Shown here one piece after another: positions 16,376 through 25,237 of a stretch of DNA of 64,000 nt. A model generated the notes under the pieces. It ran no database searches and was not told where the DNA came from. It saw nothing but the letters and a program-made list of their open reading frames with translations. The first letter of the stretch is position 1. Each line of letters opens with the position of its first letter. The position numbers were made by a program, and so were the translations under genes. The stretch is from Pseudomonadaceae bacterium. Lineage in GTDB: Bacteria; Pseudomonadota; Gammaproteobacteria; Pseudomonadales; Pseudomonadaceae. The stretch covers positions 221,387-285,386 of the forward strand of contig CAAFUS010000003.1 of assembly GCA_900766265.1 (NCBI GenBank), written 5' to 3'.

Positions 16376-18301
16376 ATGCCCAAGACGTTTCATGAGATCC
16401 CTCGGGTGCGCCCGTCGACGCCCGTCCTTGACCGTGCGGCCACACCCGAGCAATTGCGCCGGCTGGGCGAAACGGAGCTCGAGACCCTCGCCGACGAGTT
16501 GCGCCAGGAGCTGCTGTTCAGCGTCGGCCAGACCGGCGGGCACTTCGGTGCCGGGCTGGGCGTCATCGAACTGACCATCGCCCTGCACTACGTCTTCGAC
16601 ACACCCGACGACCGGCTGGTCTGGGATGTCGGTCACCAGGCCTATCCGCACAAGATCCTGACCGGACGTCGTGAGCGCATGGCCAGTCTGCGTCAGAAGG
16701 ACGGCTTGGCCGCATTCCCTCGTCGCAGCGAAAGCGAATACGACACCTTCGGCGTCGGTCATTCGAGCACCTCCATCAGCGCAGCCCTGGGCATGGCAAT
16801 CGCGGCACGCCTGCAGGGTCAGTCGCGCAAGGCGATCGCCGTCATCGGCGACGGCGCGTTGACCGCCGGCATGGCCTTCGAGGCGCTCAACCACGCGCCG
16901 GAAGTCGGCGCCGACATGCTGGTGGTGCTCAACGACAACGACATGTCGATCTCGCGCAACGTCGGCGGGCTATCCAACTACTTGGCCAAGATCCTCTCCA
17001 GCCGCACCTACAGCAGCATGCGCGAAGGCAGCAAGAAGGTGCTCTCGCGGCTGCCGGGGGCCTGGGAAATCGCCCGCCGCACCGAAGAGTACGCCAAGGG
17101 CATGCTGGTGCCCGGTACCCTGTTCGAGGAACTGGGCTGGAATTACATAGGCCCCATCGACGGCCACGACCTGCCGATACTCATCGCCACCTTGCGTAAC
17201 ATGCGCGACCTGAAGGGACCGCAGTTCCTCCACGTGGTGACGAAGAAGGGCAAGGGCTTCGCGCCGGCCGAGGTCGACCCGATCACCTGGCACGCGATCA
17301 GCAAACTGGACCCGGTCGACGCCCCGAGCACGCCCAAGCCCGTCACCGGCCCGAAGTATTCCAACGTCTTCGGCCAGTGGCTGTGCGACATGGCCGAAGC
17401 CGATCCACGCCTTGCCGGCATTACCCCGGCGATGAAGGAAGGTTCGGATCTGGTCGCCTTCAGCGAGCGATTCCCGGAGCGCTATTTCGACGTCGCGATC
17501 GCCGAACAGCATGCTGTCACCCTGGCTGCGGGCATGGCCTGCGAGGGTGCCAAGCCGGTGGTGGCTATCTATTCGACCTTCCTCCAGCGCGCCTACGACC
17601 AGCTGATCCACGACGTCGCGGTGCAGCACCTCGACGTGCTCTTCGCCATCGACCGCGCCGGTCTTGTGGGTGAGGATGGCCCGACCCATGCCGGCAGCTT
17701 CGACCTCTCCTACCTGCGCTGCATCCCGGGCATGCTGGTGATGACGCCCAGCGACGAGAACGAGATGCGCCGCATGCTTACCACCGGTTACCACTACGCC
17801 GGCCCGGCGGCGGTGCGCTATCCCCGCGGCAACGGGCCGAATGCCGCGATCGAGCCGGGCCTGGAGCCGCTGGAAATCGGCAAGTCGGTGGTTCGCCGCG
17901 AGGGCAAGCGGACTGCGCTGCTGGTTTTCGGCGTGCAGTTGCCGCAGGCCATGGAAGTGGCCGAGAAGCTCGATGCGACGGTCGTCGACATGCGCTTCGT
18001 CAAGCCGCTGGACGAAGCCCGGGTGCATTCGCTGGCCGAGCAGCACGAGTTGCTGGTGACCATCGAGGAGAACAGCATCATGGGCGGCGCCGGCAGCGCA
18101 GTCAGCGAATACCTCGCCGCCCAGGGCATCGTGGTCCCGCTGCTGCACCTGGGCCTGCCGGACACCTACGTCGAGCATGCCAAGCCGAACCAGATGCTCG
18201 CCGAGTGCGGGCTCGACGCTTCCGGCATCGAGGCCTCGGTGCGTGCACGACTGGCCGCGCTCGACACTGCGACGCCACGTGCCGCCGGCTCTGGCGCTTG
18301 A
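16376..18301 (+). CDS. dxs: 1-deoxy-D-xylulose-5-phosphate synthase
   Basis: 641 residues, thiamine-diphosphate-dependent first enzyme of the MEP isoprenoid pathway (pyruvate + glyceraldehyde-3-phosphate to DXP). Seen: QTGGHFGAGLGVIELTIALH, the ThDP/Mg loop IGDGALTAGMAFEALNHA, DRAGLVGEDGPTH, and the C-terminal EENSIMGGAGSAV. Start ATG 16376 fits the family start MPKTFHEIPR; the frame is open upstream inside ispA without homology. About 130 nt separate it from ispA, so it may have its own promoter as well. Confidence 0.97.
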   Translation: MPKTFHEIPRVRPSTPVLDRAATPEQLRRLGETELETLADELRQELLFSVGQTGGHFGAGLGVIELTIALHYVFDTPDDRLVWDVGHQAYPHKILTGRRERMASLRQKDGLAAFPRRSESEYDTFGVGHSSTSISAALGMAIAARLQGQSRKAIAVIGDGALTAGMAFEALNHAPEVGADMLVVLNDNDMSISRNVGGLSNYLAKILSSRTYSSMREGSKKVLSRLPGAWEIARRTEEYAKGMLVPGTLFEELGWNYIGPIDGHDLPILIATLRNMRDLKGPQFLHVVTKKGKGFAPAEVDPITWHAISKLDPVDAPSTPKPVTGPKYSNVFGQWLCDMAEADPRLAGITPAMKEGSDLVAFSERFPERYFDVAIAEQHAVTLAAGMACEGAKPVVAIYSTFLQRAYDQLIHDVAVQHLDVLFAIDRAGLVGEDGPTHAGSFDLSYLRCIPGMLVMTPSDENEMRRMLTTGYHYAGPAAVRYPRGNGPNAAIEPGLEPLEIGKSVVRREGKRTALLVFGVQLPQAMEVAEKLDATVVDMRFVKPLDEARVHSLAEQHELLVTIEENSIMGGAGSAVSEYLAAQGIVVPLLHLGLPDTYVEHAKPNQMLAECGLDASGIEASVRARLAALDTATPRAAGSGA

Positions 18302-18339
18302 GTTTTATCCGACCGCGACTTAAGGTGCGCGGCGTTTCG

Positions 18340-18530
18340 ATTGACCGAGGTCGCCCGCATTGACGTGCGGGCGTGAAAAGGGAAGCAGGTGCGCCAACCG
18401 GCCAGGCCTGCGCTGCCCCCGCAACGGTAAGTGACCGCGATCCTCTGATCGCCGCGTTTCCGACAACCACTGGGCGTGCCCGGGAAGGTGGAAACGTGAG
18501 CGTCGCAAGCCCGGAGACCTGCCTCGGACA
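18340..18530 (+). ncRNA. Cobalamin riboswitch (adenosylcobalamin-type) upstream of btuB
   Basis: The core is unmistakable: AAAGGGAAGCAGGTGCG, then GCTGCCCCCGCAACGGTAAGTG at 18412-18433, CCACTGGG near 18468, GGGAAGG at 18482 and the B12 box AGCCCGGAGACCTGCC at 18508-18523. It lies in the 334-nt leader of btuB. Behind it a 9-bp stem (18563-18571 with 18584-18592) and a hairpin that pairs 18600-18608 with the btuB ribosome-binding site form a plausible expression platform acting on translation. Confidence 0.95.
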
Positions 18531-18599
18531 GTAGCGACTGGTGCTGCGGAGGGCTGCACCGTCAAGCGCAGCCCGGTAGCGGCCTGCGCTTGCCTGCCC

Positions 18600-18628
18600 T
18601 CCTCAAAAAGCTGTTCGAATTTTGAGGA
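18600..18628 (+). promoter_or_regulatory. RBS-sequestering hairpin of btuB
   Basis: TCCTCAAAA (18600-18608) is exactly complementary to TTTTGAGGA (18620-18628), which contains the btuB Shine-Dalgarno GAGGA seven bases before the ATG. The 11-nt loop contains TTCGAA. In the B12-bound state this would mask initiation; the partner alternative is probably the 18563-18592 stem region. Structure is by eye, switching is inferred. Confidence 0.7.
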
Positions 18629-18635
18629 TCCCCCG

Positions 18636-20540
18636 ATGAAAGTGTCTCCTGTTGCCCTGGCCGTGGCACTCCTGCCCGCGGCCATTCATCAGGCCTGCGC
18701 CCAGGACAGGCCCGACCTGCTGCTCGACGATGTGGTGATCACCGCCAACCGCAGCGCCCAACCCCGCAGCGAAAGCTCCGCCGCCGTCACGGTGTTCACC
18801 CGCGAGGACATCGAACGCCTGCGCCCCGGCAGCGTCACCGAACTTCTCGAGCGCGTGCCCGGCGTGCAGGTGGTGCATAACGGCGGTCGTGGCAGCAACG
18901 TGACGCTACTGATTCGCGGCACCAGCAACGACCAAACCCTCCTGCTGATCGACGGCCAGCGCAGCGGGCCGATTTCGGCCGGCGGCGGCAGCCTGCAATA
19001 CCTCAGCGTCGAGCAGATCGAGCGGGTGGAAGTGCTGCGCGGCTCCCGCTCTGCCCTTTACGGCGCCGACGCCATTGGCGGCGTGGTGCAGATTTTCACC
19101 CGCCGCGGCGGCCAGGGGCTGGAACCGCGCCTACGCATCGCTGGGGGCAGCCAGGGCACCTGGGAACGCAGCCTGGGGCTTTCCGGCGGCGGCCCGCGCA
19201 CCCGCTTCAGCCTCAACGCCAGCCTCGAGGAAACCCAGGGCATCGACCACACCGGCCCGTCCTACCAGACCGACGCCGACCACGACGCCTATCGCAACCA
19301 GTCCCTCGCGTTTTCGCTCGTCCACCGCTTCAACGATGCCCTGGAGGGTGGACTGAACCTGCTCGACCAGCGTGGCAAGAGCGAATATGACAACCCCTAC
19401 GGACGGGAGGACGCATTCTGGAACACTTTCGCCCAGGATCCCTACAACCGCTTCGCGGTGAGTAACGCCAGCGTCTATCTGGACGGCGAAATCAACCGGA
19501 CCTGGTCCAGCCGCGTCGAGCTCGGCCACTCCGAGGACAAACTCGACAGCCGAGACAAGCTGTTTCCCCAGAGCGACCGGTTCAACAGCTATCGGGATTC
19601 GGTCACCTGGCTCAACACGCTTCGGCTCGGCGAGCGCCACAGCCTGCTGCTCGGCGCCGACTACCTCAACGACAAGCTGCGCAGCAACACCGCCTACGAC
19701 GAGCAGAGCCGCTGGAACCAGGCCGGATTCGTCCAGCACAGCTATCGCGGCCAGGGGTTTTCCACCGAGCTCGGCCTGCGTCATGACAAGAACCAGCAGT
19801 ACGGCAGCGAGAACACCTGGAACGCCGCGCTGACGCTTCCGGTCGACGAGGCCAATACGCTGGTGCTGTCGTACGCCGAGGGCTTTCGCGCACCGACCTT
19901 CAACCAGCTGTATTACCCGGCCAGCCCCGTCTTCGGGCGAAGCAGCAACCCCGACCTGTCCCCCGAAACCTCCAAGAGCTACGAGCTGCAGTGGCGCAGC
20001 CAGCTGGCCGAGCGCACGCGCCTCGAGGCCTCGGTCTACCGCACCGATATCCGCGACCTGATCGCCTATGACACCACCTCGTCGAACAACCAGAACGTCG
20101 CGACGGCCAGGATCAACGGCTTCGAGGCAGCGCTGGCGCATGAATTGCTCGGCTGGCAGGCCAACCTGGCGATCGGCGTGATCGATCCACGCAACCGCGA
20201 TTCCGGCAAGACCCTGGCGCGTCGCGCCAAGCGCACCCTAAGCCTGGACCTGGACCGTCGTTTCGGCTCCGTTGGGGTAGGCGCCAGCTGGCTCGCCGTC
20301 AGCCGCAGCTACGACGATGCCGCCAACACCCGCGAACTGGCCGGATATGGCGTGCTCGATCTGCGCGGCAGCTGGCAGGCGAGCAGCGAGCTGAGCTGGG
20401 ACCTCAAGCTGAGCAACCTGCTGGACAAGCAATACAGCCGCGCCCTGTATTCCTCCACGGCCAACGGTTACAGCTACTATGGCTACGAGTCCATTCCCCG
20501 CAGCCTGATGGTCGGTTTCACCTGGACGCCATCGCTCTAG
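18636..20540 (+). CDS. btuB: TonB-dependent vitamin B12 receptor
   Basis: A 634-residue outer-membrane receptor: signal peptide of about 22 residues ending HQACA, TonB box near DDVVITAN, plug domain with VTELLERVPGVQVV, VTLLIRGT and VLRGSRSALYGADAIGGVVQI, then a 22-strand barrel with FRAPTFNQLYYP and a C-terminal Phe-Trp-containing strand (LMVGFTWTPSL). Controlled by the cobalamin riboswitch in front, which strongly supports corrinoid as substrate. Its last bases CTAG are shared with the convergent btuF-like gene. Confidence 0.95.
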   Translation: MKVSPVALAVALLPAAIHQACAQDRPDLLLDDVVITANRSAQPRSESSAAVTVFTREDIERLRPGSVTELLERVPGVQVVHNGGRGSNVTLLIRGTSNDQTLLLIDGQRSGPISAGGGSLQYLSVEQIERVEVLRGSRSALYGADAIGGVVQIFTRRGGQGLEPRLRIAGGSQGTWERSLGLSGGGPRTRFSLNASLEETQGIDHTGPSYQTDADHDAYRNQSLAFSLVHRFNDALEGGLNLLDQRGKSEYDNPYGREDAFWNTFAQDPYNRFAVSNASVYLDGEINRTWSSRVELGHSEDKLDSRDKLFPQSDRFNSYRDSVTWLNTLRLGERHSLLLGADYLNDKLRSNTAYDEQSRWNQAGFVQHSYRGQGFSTELGLRHDKNQQYGSENTWNAALTLPVDEANTLVLSYAEGFRAPTFNQLYYPASPVFGRSSNPDLSPETSKSYELQWRSQLAERTRLEASVYRTDIRDLIAYDTTSSNNQNVATARINGFEAALAHELLGWQANLAIGVIDPRNRDSGKTLARRAKRTLSLDLDRRFGSVGVGASWLAVSRSYDDAANTRELAGYGVLDLRGSWQASSELSWDLKLSNLLDKQYSRALYSSTANGYSYYGYESIPRSLMVGFTWTPSL

Positions 20541-21340
20541 TCGCTGCGCGCGCCCACCAGCCGCTCGCATAGCTGCTCGGTCGCATCGACCATCTGCAGG
20601 CTGGGCCGCTCGAGCCCGCGGTCGGGGACGGCCCAGACCTGATCGCGGCGCACCGCGGTCAGCTGTGGCCAGCGCCGCCAGGCGTCACGCTGGCCCGGCT
20701 CGCTGGTCAGGATGACGGCCGGGTCTCGCGCCAGCACCGCTTCGATTCCGACCTGGGGTGCCGGTAGCCGCAGGTCGTCGAACAGGTTGCGGGCTCCGCA
20801 GGTGGCCAACGCGTCGGATATGACCTGCGTGCCGCCGATGGTGTACAGCGGCTCGTCCCATATCTGATAGAACACCGGAATCGGAAGCTCCCGCCGGTAG
20901 CGTTCACGCAACCGCACCAGCCGCTCGCGCAGACGTGCCGCTCGCATGCGGCCGACTTCGGCGCGACCGATGCGCTCGCCGATCGCCTCGAGCTGGTCGG
21001 CCAGATCGTCCAGCCTTCTCGGGGTCGCCTGGTAGAGCGGGATGCCGAAACCGGCCAGCTGTTCGCGCTGGGCACTGCTGATGCTGTCCGGCCAGAGCAG
21101 GATCAGGTCGGGTTGCAGGCTCAGCAGGGTTTCCAGTTCCAGCTTGCCGTAGCGCCCGACCGAAGGAATCCCCGCGAGCGCCGCGGGCCGCTCGCCGCCA
21201 TCGAGCACGCCGACCAGCAGTTCACCGGCGCCCAGTTCGAGCATGACTTCGCTCATCGAGGGCGCCAGGCTGACGACGCGCTCGGCCGCGGTTGCGGTAA
21301 GCGCACCCAACAGGGCCAGCGCCAGCAGGAGCCTGCGCAT
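20537..21340 (-). CDS. btuF: Periplasmic cobalamin-binding protein (BtuF-like)
   Basis: 267 residues: signal peptide MRRLLLALALLGALTATAA, then a helical-backbone metal/B12-binding fold with RVVSLAPSMSEVMLELGAGELLVGV, IPSVGRYGKLELETLLSLQPDLIL and YTIGGTQVISDALATCGARNLFDDL, all characteristic of BtuF. It would hand B12 from BtuB to a BtuCD importer, not present in the window. Start ATG 21340 shares its A with the TGA of the upstream membrane-protein gene, so it is co-translated with it. It converges on btuB with a 4-bp CTAG overlap. Confidence 0.88.
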   Translation of the reverse strand: MRRLLLALALLGALTATAAERVVSLAPSMSEVMLELGAGELLVGVLDGGERPAALAGIPSVGRYGKLELETLLSLQPDLILLWPDSISSAQREQLAGFGIPLYQATPRRLDDLADQLEAIGERIGRAEVGRMRAARLRERLVRLRERYRRELPIPVFYQIWDEPLYTIGGTQVISDALATCGARNLFDDLRLPAPQVGIEAVLARDPAVILTSEPGQRDAWRRWPQLTAVRRDQVWAVPDRGLERPSLQMVDATEQLCERLVGARSD

Positions 21341-21756
21341 CAGTGCAGCTGTCGCGGTATGCGGTAGAGCAGCAGCAACGCCAGGCTGCCGATGACCAGC
21401 AGCCACTGCGCCACCGCCTCGAGCCCCAGGGGCACGCCGATTGCCGCCAGCCAGGCAGGCAGTGCCGCACCGAGCAGCGCACGGCGACGCACCAGTCGCA
21501 AGTCGGACCAGGCAGCAGGTTCGGCATCGGTATCGAGCGCACGCTCGGTGGCGATCAGGGCGTGCTTGAAGGCGGTGAAGCGTGCCAGGCTGAAGAAGAA
21601 GGTCAGCAGGCTCGCGCAGAACAGCGGCATCGCCAGTTGCGGGAAGAACTGGACGTCAACGAACAGCAGCCTGCTGATGAACAACGGAAGCAGCACCAAC
21701 GGCCATTGCAGCCAGCCGTCACGCGCGAGCTGGCGCCGAGCCGCCAGACGCATCAT
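21340..21756 (-). CDS. Small inner-membrane protein of unknown function
   Basis: 138 residues, not assigned to a family. About three or four hydrophobic segments are visible: WPLVLLPLFISRLLFV, LAMPLFCASLLTFFFSLA, and a C-terminal pair around LLGAALPAWLAAIGVPLG and WLLVIGSLALLLLYRI. It is coupled at both ends: its ATG overlaps the ribA stop (ATGA) and its stop overlaps the btuF-like start (TGATG). An alternative ATG is at 21753. A role in membrane handling of B12 is possible from position only. Confidence 0.75.
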   Translation of the reverse strand: MMRLAARRQLARDGWLQWPLVLLPLFISRLLFVDVQFFPQLAMPLFCASLLTFFFSLARFTAFKHALIATERALDTDAEPAAWSDLRLVRRRALLGAALPAWLAAIGVPLGLEAVAQWLLVIGSLALLLLYRIPRQLH

Positions 21757-22370
21757 GACTGCTCGGCTTCGCCCTGGTGGATCTCACCGAGCATGTGGCC
21801 CAGCTTGCCGGCCTTGGTGGCCAGGTACTTCTCGTTGTGGGGGTTGTGCGCGATCTGCAGCGGCTTGCGCTCCACCACGCGGATCCCGTAGCCCTGCAAC
21901 GCCTTGACCTTGCGCGGGTTGTTCGTCATCAGCTTGATTTCGGCGATGCCCAGATGCTCGAGCATCGGCAGGCAGATGGCGTAGTCGCGCATGTCGGGGG
22001 CGAAGCCCAGCCGCTCGTTGGCCTCGACCGTGTCGGCGCCGGTGTCCTGCAAGGCATAGGCACGGATCTTGTTCAAGAGCCCGATGCCACGCCCTTCCTG
22101 ACGCAGATAGAGCAAGGCGCCACGGCCCTCCTGTGCGATTGACCGCAGCGCCGCCTCGAGCTGGAATCCGCAATCGCAGCGCAGGCTGAACAGCGCGTCA
22201 CCGGTCAGGCACTCCGAATGCAGCCGGCCCAGCACGGGCTTGCCATCGGCCACGTCCCCCATCGTCAGGACCACATGCTCCTTGCCAGTTTCCTGGTCGA
22301 GAAAGCCGTGCATGGTGAAGACCCCGAAAGGCGTCGGCAGTTGGGAGGCGGCGACGAAGACGACAGGCAC
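21753..22370 (-). CDS. ribA: GTP cyclohydrolase II
   Basis: 205 residues. Zinc ligands Cys54, Cys65 and Cys67 are in SECLTGDALFSLRCDCGFQ; RQEGRGIGLLNKIRAY and RLGFAPDMRDY carry the catalytic residues. It opens GTP to 2,5-diamino-6-ribosylamino-pyrimidinone phosphate, the first step of riboflavin synthesis. It is about 4 kb from the main rib operon and is the only intact copy of this activity in the window, because the RibA-like half of the ribBA gene lacks these cysteines. Confidence 0.96.
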   Translation of the reverse strand: MPVVFVAASQLPTPFGVFTMHGFLDQETGKEHVVLTMGDVADGKPVLGRLHSECLTGDALFSLRCDCGFQLEAALRSIAQEGRGALLYLRQEGRGIGLLNKIRAYALQDTGADTVEANERLGFAPDMRDYAICLPMLEHLGIAEIKLMTNNPRKVKALQGYGIRVVERKPLQIAHNPHNEKYLATKAGKLGHMLGEIHQGEAEQS

Positions 22371-22478
22371 CGGAGAGACTCCAGAAAGGCAGGAAAGGGC
22401 AATATTGTAACAGCTGAGCAGGGCACCGGCTGCATGCGGTGCGTGCGCTGATCACGGTCAATCAGCGCACCAGGGGCG

Positions 22479-23120
22479 CTAGTGCTTCGACTCCAGCCGC
22501 AGCATGCCTTGGTCCTCGCGCCAGCTGATGCGGTTGAGGAAGCTCATGCCCAGCAGCGCCTCGGTGGGCGAACCGCCTTCGATCACCACGGCTTCGACAC
22601 CTAGCACCTCGAGCGGGCCGACCTTGACGCTGCTCAGGTGCACGCGCCAGGCATTGGCGGTGCCGCTGGCCGTGCTGACTACCATCGGCTTGCCGTTCAC
22701 CCGGTAGTCGATGCCCAACCGCCGCGCCTGCGCCTCGTTCATGGCGACGGAGGACGCGCCGGTATCCACCAGGAACTGCACCGACTGGGAATCGATCGAG
22801 CCGGCGACCCAGTAATGACCGCCTGTGCCCTGGGCGATGCTCATCTGCGCGCGACTGGGCGCGGCGAAGCCGGCACTGTACTCGCGGCTGAGTTCGTATC
22901 GACGGTCGACACCATCGACACGCAGCACCGCGCCGCGCGAGTCGGCGCTGATCACCTGGACGCCGCCCGGCCCCGTCTGCCCGGCCCGGACCAGCTTGCG
23001 CTGCCCGTCGACGAACAGCACGGCCGCGTTTGGAAACAATCCGACCACCTGGACCTGGGTCGCCGCCGCAGTCGCCAGCGGCATCGCCAGCAGCAGGCCG
23101 GCAAACAGCATCGAACGCAT
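22479..23120 (-). CDS. Periplasmic retropepsin-like aspartic protease (TIGR02281/clan AA)
   Basis: 213 residues with signal peptide MRSMLFAGLLLAMPLATA. The C-terminal half is a retropepsin fold: FLVDTGASSVAMNEAQARRLGI carries the single DTGA active-site motif, followed by VIEGGSPTEALLGMSFLNRI, typical of the clan AA bacterial family. Such proteins dimerise to form one active site. The N-terminal 85 residues form a small beta domain of unknown role. ATG 23120 follows GGAGTGAG; the longer upstream frame lacks a signal. Substrate unknown. Confidence 0.88.
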   Translation of the reverse strand: MRSMLFAGLLLAMPLATAAATQVQVVGLFPNAAVLFVDGQRKLVRAGQTGPGGVQVISADSRGAVLRVDGVDRRYELSREYSAGFAAPSRAQMSIAQGTGGHYWVAGSIDSQSVQFLVDTGASSVAMNEAQARRLGIDYRVNGKPMVVSTASGTANAWRVHLSSVKVGPLEVLGVEAVVIEGGSPTEALLGMSFLNRISWREDQGMLRLESKH

Positions 23121-23232
23121 CGTCTCACTCCGCAGAAAGTATCCGGCTTCGTCGCCACGCGGCCAAGCATAGCGTCGGGGTACAACCGATTCCGGGTAAC
23201 AGGTCAGGTTAACGGCATCGCGCGCACCTGCC

Positions 23233-23733
23233 TCAGACCAGCGCCCAGACGAGCCCCTGCATGACCAGCCAGGCGGCGACCCCGGCGAGGACATCGTCGA
23301 GCATGATGCCCAGGCCCCCATGCACCTTGCGGTCGACCCAGCTGATCGGCCAGGGCTTTGCGATATCCATCACCCTGAACACCACGAAGCCGGCCAGCAG
23401 CCAGTACCAGCCCTCGGGCACCAGCCACAGGGTGATCCAGATACCCACCATCTCGTCCCAGACGATGCCTTCGTGGTCATGCACGCCCAGATCCCGGGCG
23501 ACTTTGCCGCACAGCCAGCAGCCGAACAGCATGGCCACGCCGAGCAGCAGCCAGTAACCCCAGTCCGGCAACAGCTGCCAGAGCGGAACGAACGGCAGCG
23601 CCACCAACGAGCCCCAGGTCCCCGGGGCCTTGGGCAGGGTGCCGGAGCCGAAACCGAATGCCAGGTTGTGCCAGGGATTGCTCCATACCGAGGGTGGCGC
23701 CGGCGTAGCGGGTGCCTGCAGCGAATCAGTCAA
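23233..23733 (-). CDS. pgpA: Phosphatidylglycerophosphatase A
   Basis: 166 residues with four membrane segments. Family residues are in FGFGSGTLPKAPGTWGSL, HDHEGIVWDEMVGIW and FRVMDIAKPWPISWVDRKVHGGLGIMLDDVLAG. It removes phosphate from phosphatidylglycerophosphate in the inner membrane. The start is TTG at 23733, supported by AAGGA seven bases upstream and by the conserved beginning MTD; no suitable ATG exists near it. Last gene of the rib-nusB-thiL-pgpA series. Confidence 0.95.
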   Translation of the reverse strand: MTDSLQAPATPAPPSVWSNPWHNLAFGFGSGTLPKAPGTWGSLVALPFVPLWQLLPDWGYWLLLGVAMLFGCWLCGKVARDLGVHDHEGIVWDEMVGIWITLWLVPEGWYWLLAGFVVFRVMDIAKPWPISWVDRKVHGGLGIMLDDVLAGVAAWLVMQGLVWALV

Positions 23734-23775
23734 ACCGGATCCTTATTGTTGTAAAAGCGAGACCAGCCGAGCACC

Positions 23776-24735
23776 TCAGCTGGAGAAATGCCGATACCCC
23801 TGGTCGGCGAAGGCTACGGGCGCGCCAGTGTTGTCGATCAACCGCACGCCGCTGCCCGCCTCGACCGTGCCGATCGGGTGGACAGGCCAACCCTGCGCCT
23901 GCAGCGACGGCAGCTGATCGGGCGGCAGGGTAAAGGCCAGCAGGTAGTCGTCGCCACCCGCCAGCGCGGCAGCCAGGGCCTGCTCGTGTCCGAGGAGCTG
24001 GAGCAGCGGCGCCGACAGCGGGATGCGCTCGGACTCGATACGCAGCGCCACGCCAGAGGCCGTCGCGATATGACCGCAATCGCCCAGCAACCCGTCGGAG
24101 ATATCCAGCGCGGCACTGGCGCGACCACGCAAAGCCTGGCCCAGATCGAGCTGCGGTCGTGGCGCCCAGTAGCGGGCCAGCAAGGCATCGGCCACGGGCG
24201 GTGGCGCTTGTCGCTGGCCGAGGACCAGCGCCAGCGCACCCGCCGCATCGCCCAGCGGGCCGCCGACGCAGAGCAGATCGCCCGGTCGGGCACCGCTGCG
24301 GGTAAGCGCCGCACCGCATGGTAGGCGACCGAAGACGGTGAGTGTCAGGCTGAGCGGGCCACGGGTGGTATCGCCGCCGAGCAGCCGCATGGCGCAGCGG
24401 CCCGCCATGGCATCCAGGCCCCGGGAAAACGCCTCCAGCCAGGATGGCTGCGCGTCGGGCAGGGTCAGCGCGAGGGTGAAGCCGATCGGCGTGGCGCCCA
24501 TCGCCGCGAGATCGCTGGTCGACACGCCCAGTGCCCGTTGCGCCAGCAACTCGGGATCGCAAGCGGCGGGAAAATGCACGGTCTCGACCAGCGTATCGGT
24601 TGAAACCGCCAGCACTTCCCCGGCCGGCAACGCCAGCAGGGCGCAGTCGTCGCCGATCCCGAGCAGCACTTCGCCGCCGGACCTTGCACAGGTTGCGGCG
24701 GCGAAGTAGTGACGGATCAGCTCGAACTCGCCCAC
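23776..24735 (-). CDS. thiL: Thiamine-monophosphate kinase
   Basis: 319 residues of the PurM/ThiL fold: MGEFELIRHYF, LLGIGDDCALL, STDTLVETVHFP, GGDTTRGPLSLTLTVFG, and DISDGLLGDCGHIA. It phosphorylates thiamine monophosphate to the diphosphate, the cofactor of Dxs among others. The start is GTG at 24735, 13 nt after nusB. Standard gammaproteobacterial order ribH-nusB-thiL-pgpA. Confidence 0.96.
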   Translation of the reverse strand: MGEFELIRHYFAAATCARSGGEVLLGIGDDCALLALPAGEVLAVSTDTLVETVHFPAACDPELLAQRALGVSTSDLAAMGATPIGFTLALTLPDAQPSWLEAFSRGLDAMAGRCAMRLLGGDTTRGPLSLTLTVFGRLPCGAALTRSGARPGDLLCVGGPLGDAAGALALVLGQRQAPPPVADALLARYWAPRPQLDLGQALRGRASAALDISDGLLGDCGHIATASGVALRIESERIPLSAPLLQLLGHEQALAAALAGGDDYLLAFTLPPDQLPSLQAQGWPVHPIGTVEAGSGVRLIDNTGAPVAFADQGYRHFSS

Positions 24736-24748
24736 CGTCCCACAGCGC

Positions 24749-25237
24749 TCAGCGACGTTCGCCGCGCACTTCAGCGCTGCGCAGGCTCGGCGCCAGCTTG
24801 TCCAGCACGCCGTTGACGAATTTGTGACCGTCGGTGGCGCCGTAGACCTTGGCCAGTTCGATCCCTTCGTTGATCACCACACGATAAGGCACGTCCAGAC
24901 GTTGCATCAGCTCATAGGTGGACAGGCGCAGAATGGCCAGTTCCACCGGATCGAGCTCGTCCAGCGGGCGGTCGAGCAGCGGCTCGATCGCCTGATCGAG
25001 CTCGGTCTTGCTGCGCGCGACGCCGGTGAGCAGCTCGTGGAAGTAGGCGCCATCGACGCCGGCGAAATCGTTGTCGACGCGAAACTGCGCCTCGATTTCA
25101 TTGAGGCTCTGCCCGGCCATGTGCCACTGATATAGCGCCTGCATCGCCAGGCTGCGGGCCACACGGCGGGTGGCGATACGCCCTTTGGCCGGCTTGGCCG
25201 GCTGGGCGTCGGGACTGTCGTCGCGATTCAGGCTCAC
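24749..25237 (-). CDS. nusB: Transcription antitermination protein NusB
   Basis: 162 residues, the all-helical NusB fold: RRVARSLAMQALYQWHMAGQSLNEIEAQF, PLDELDPVELAILRLSTYELM and PYRVVINEGIELAKVYGATDGHKFVNGVLD. It binds boxA RNA with NusE (rpsJ, also in this window) in rRNA antitermination. Start is GTG 25237 overlapping the ribH stop as GTGA. Confidence 0.96.
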   Translation of the reverse strand: MSLNRDDSPDAQPAKPAKGRIATRRVARSLAMQALYQWHMAGQSLNEIEAQFRVDNDFAGVDGAYFHELLTGVARSKTELDQAIEPLLDRPLDELDPVELAILRLSTYELMQRLDVPYRVVINEGIELAKVYGATDGHKFVNGVLDKLAPSLRSAEVRGERR

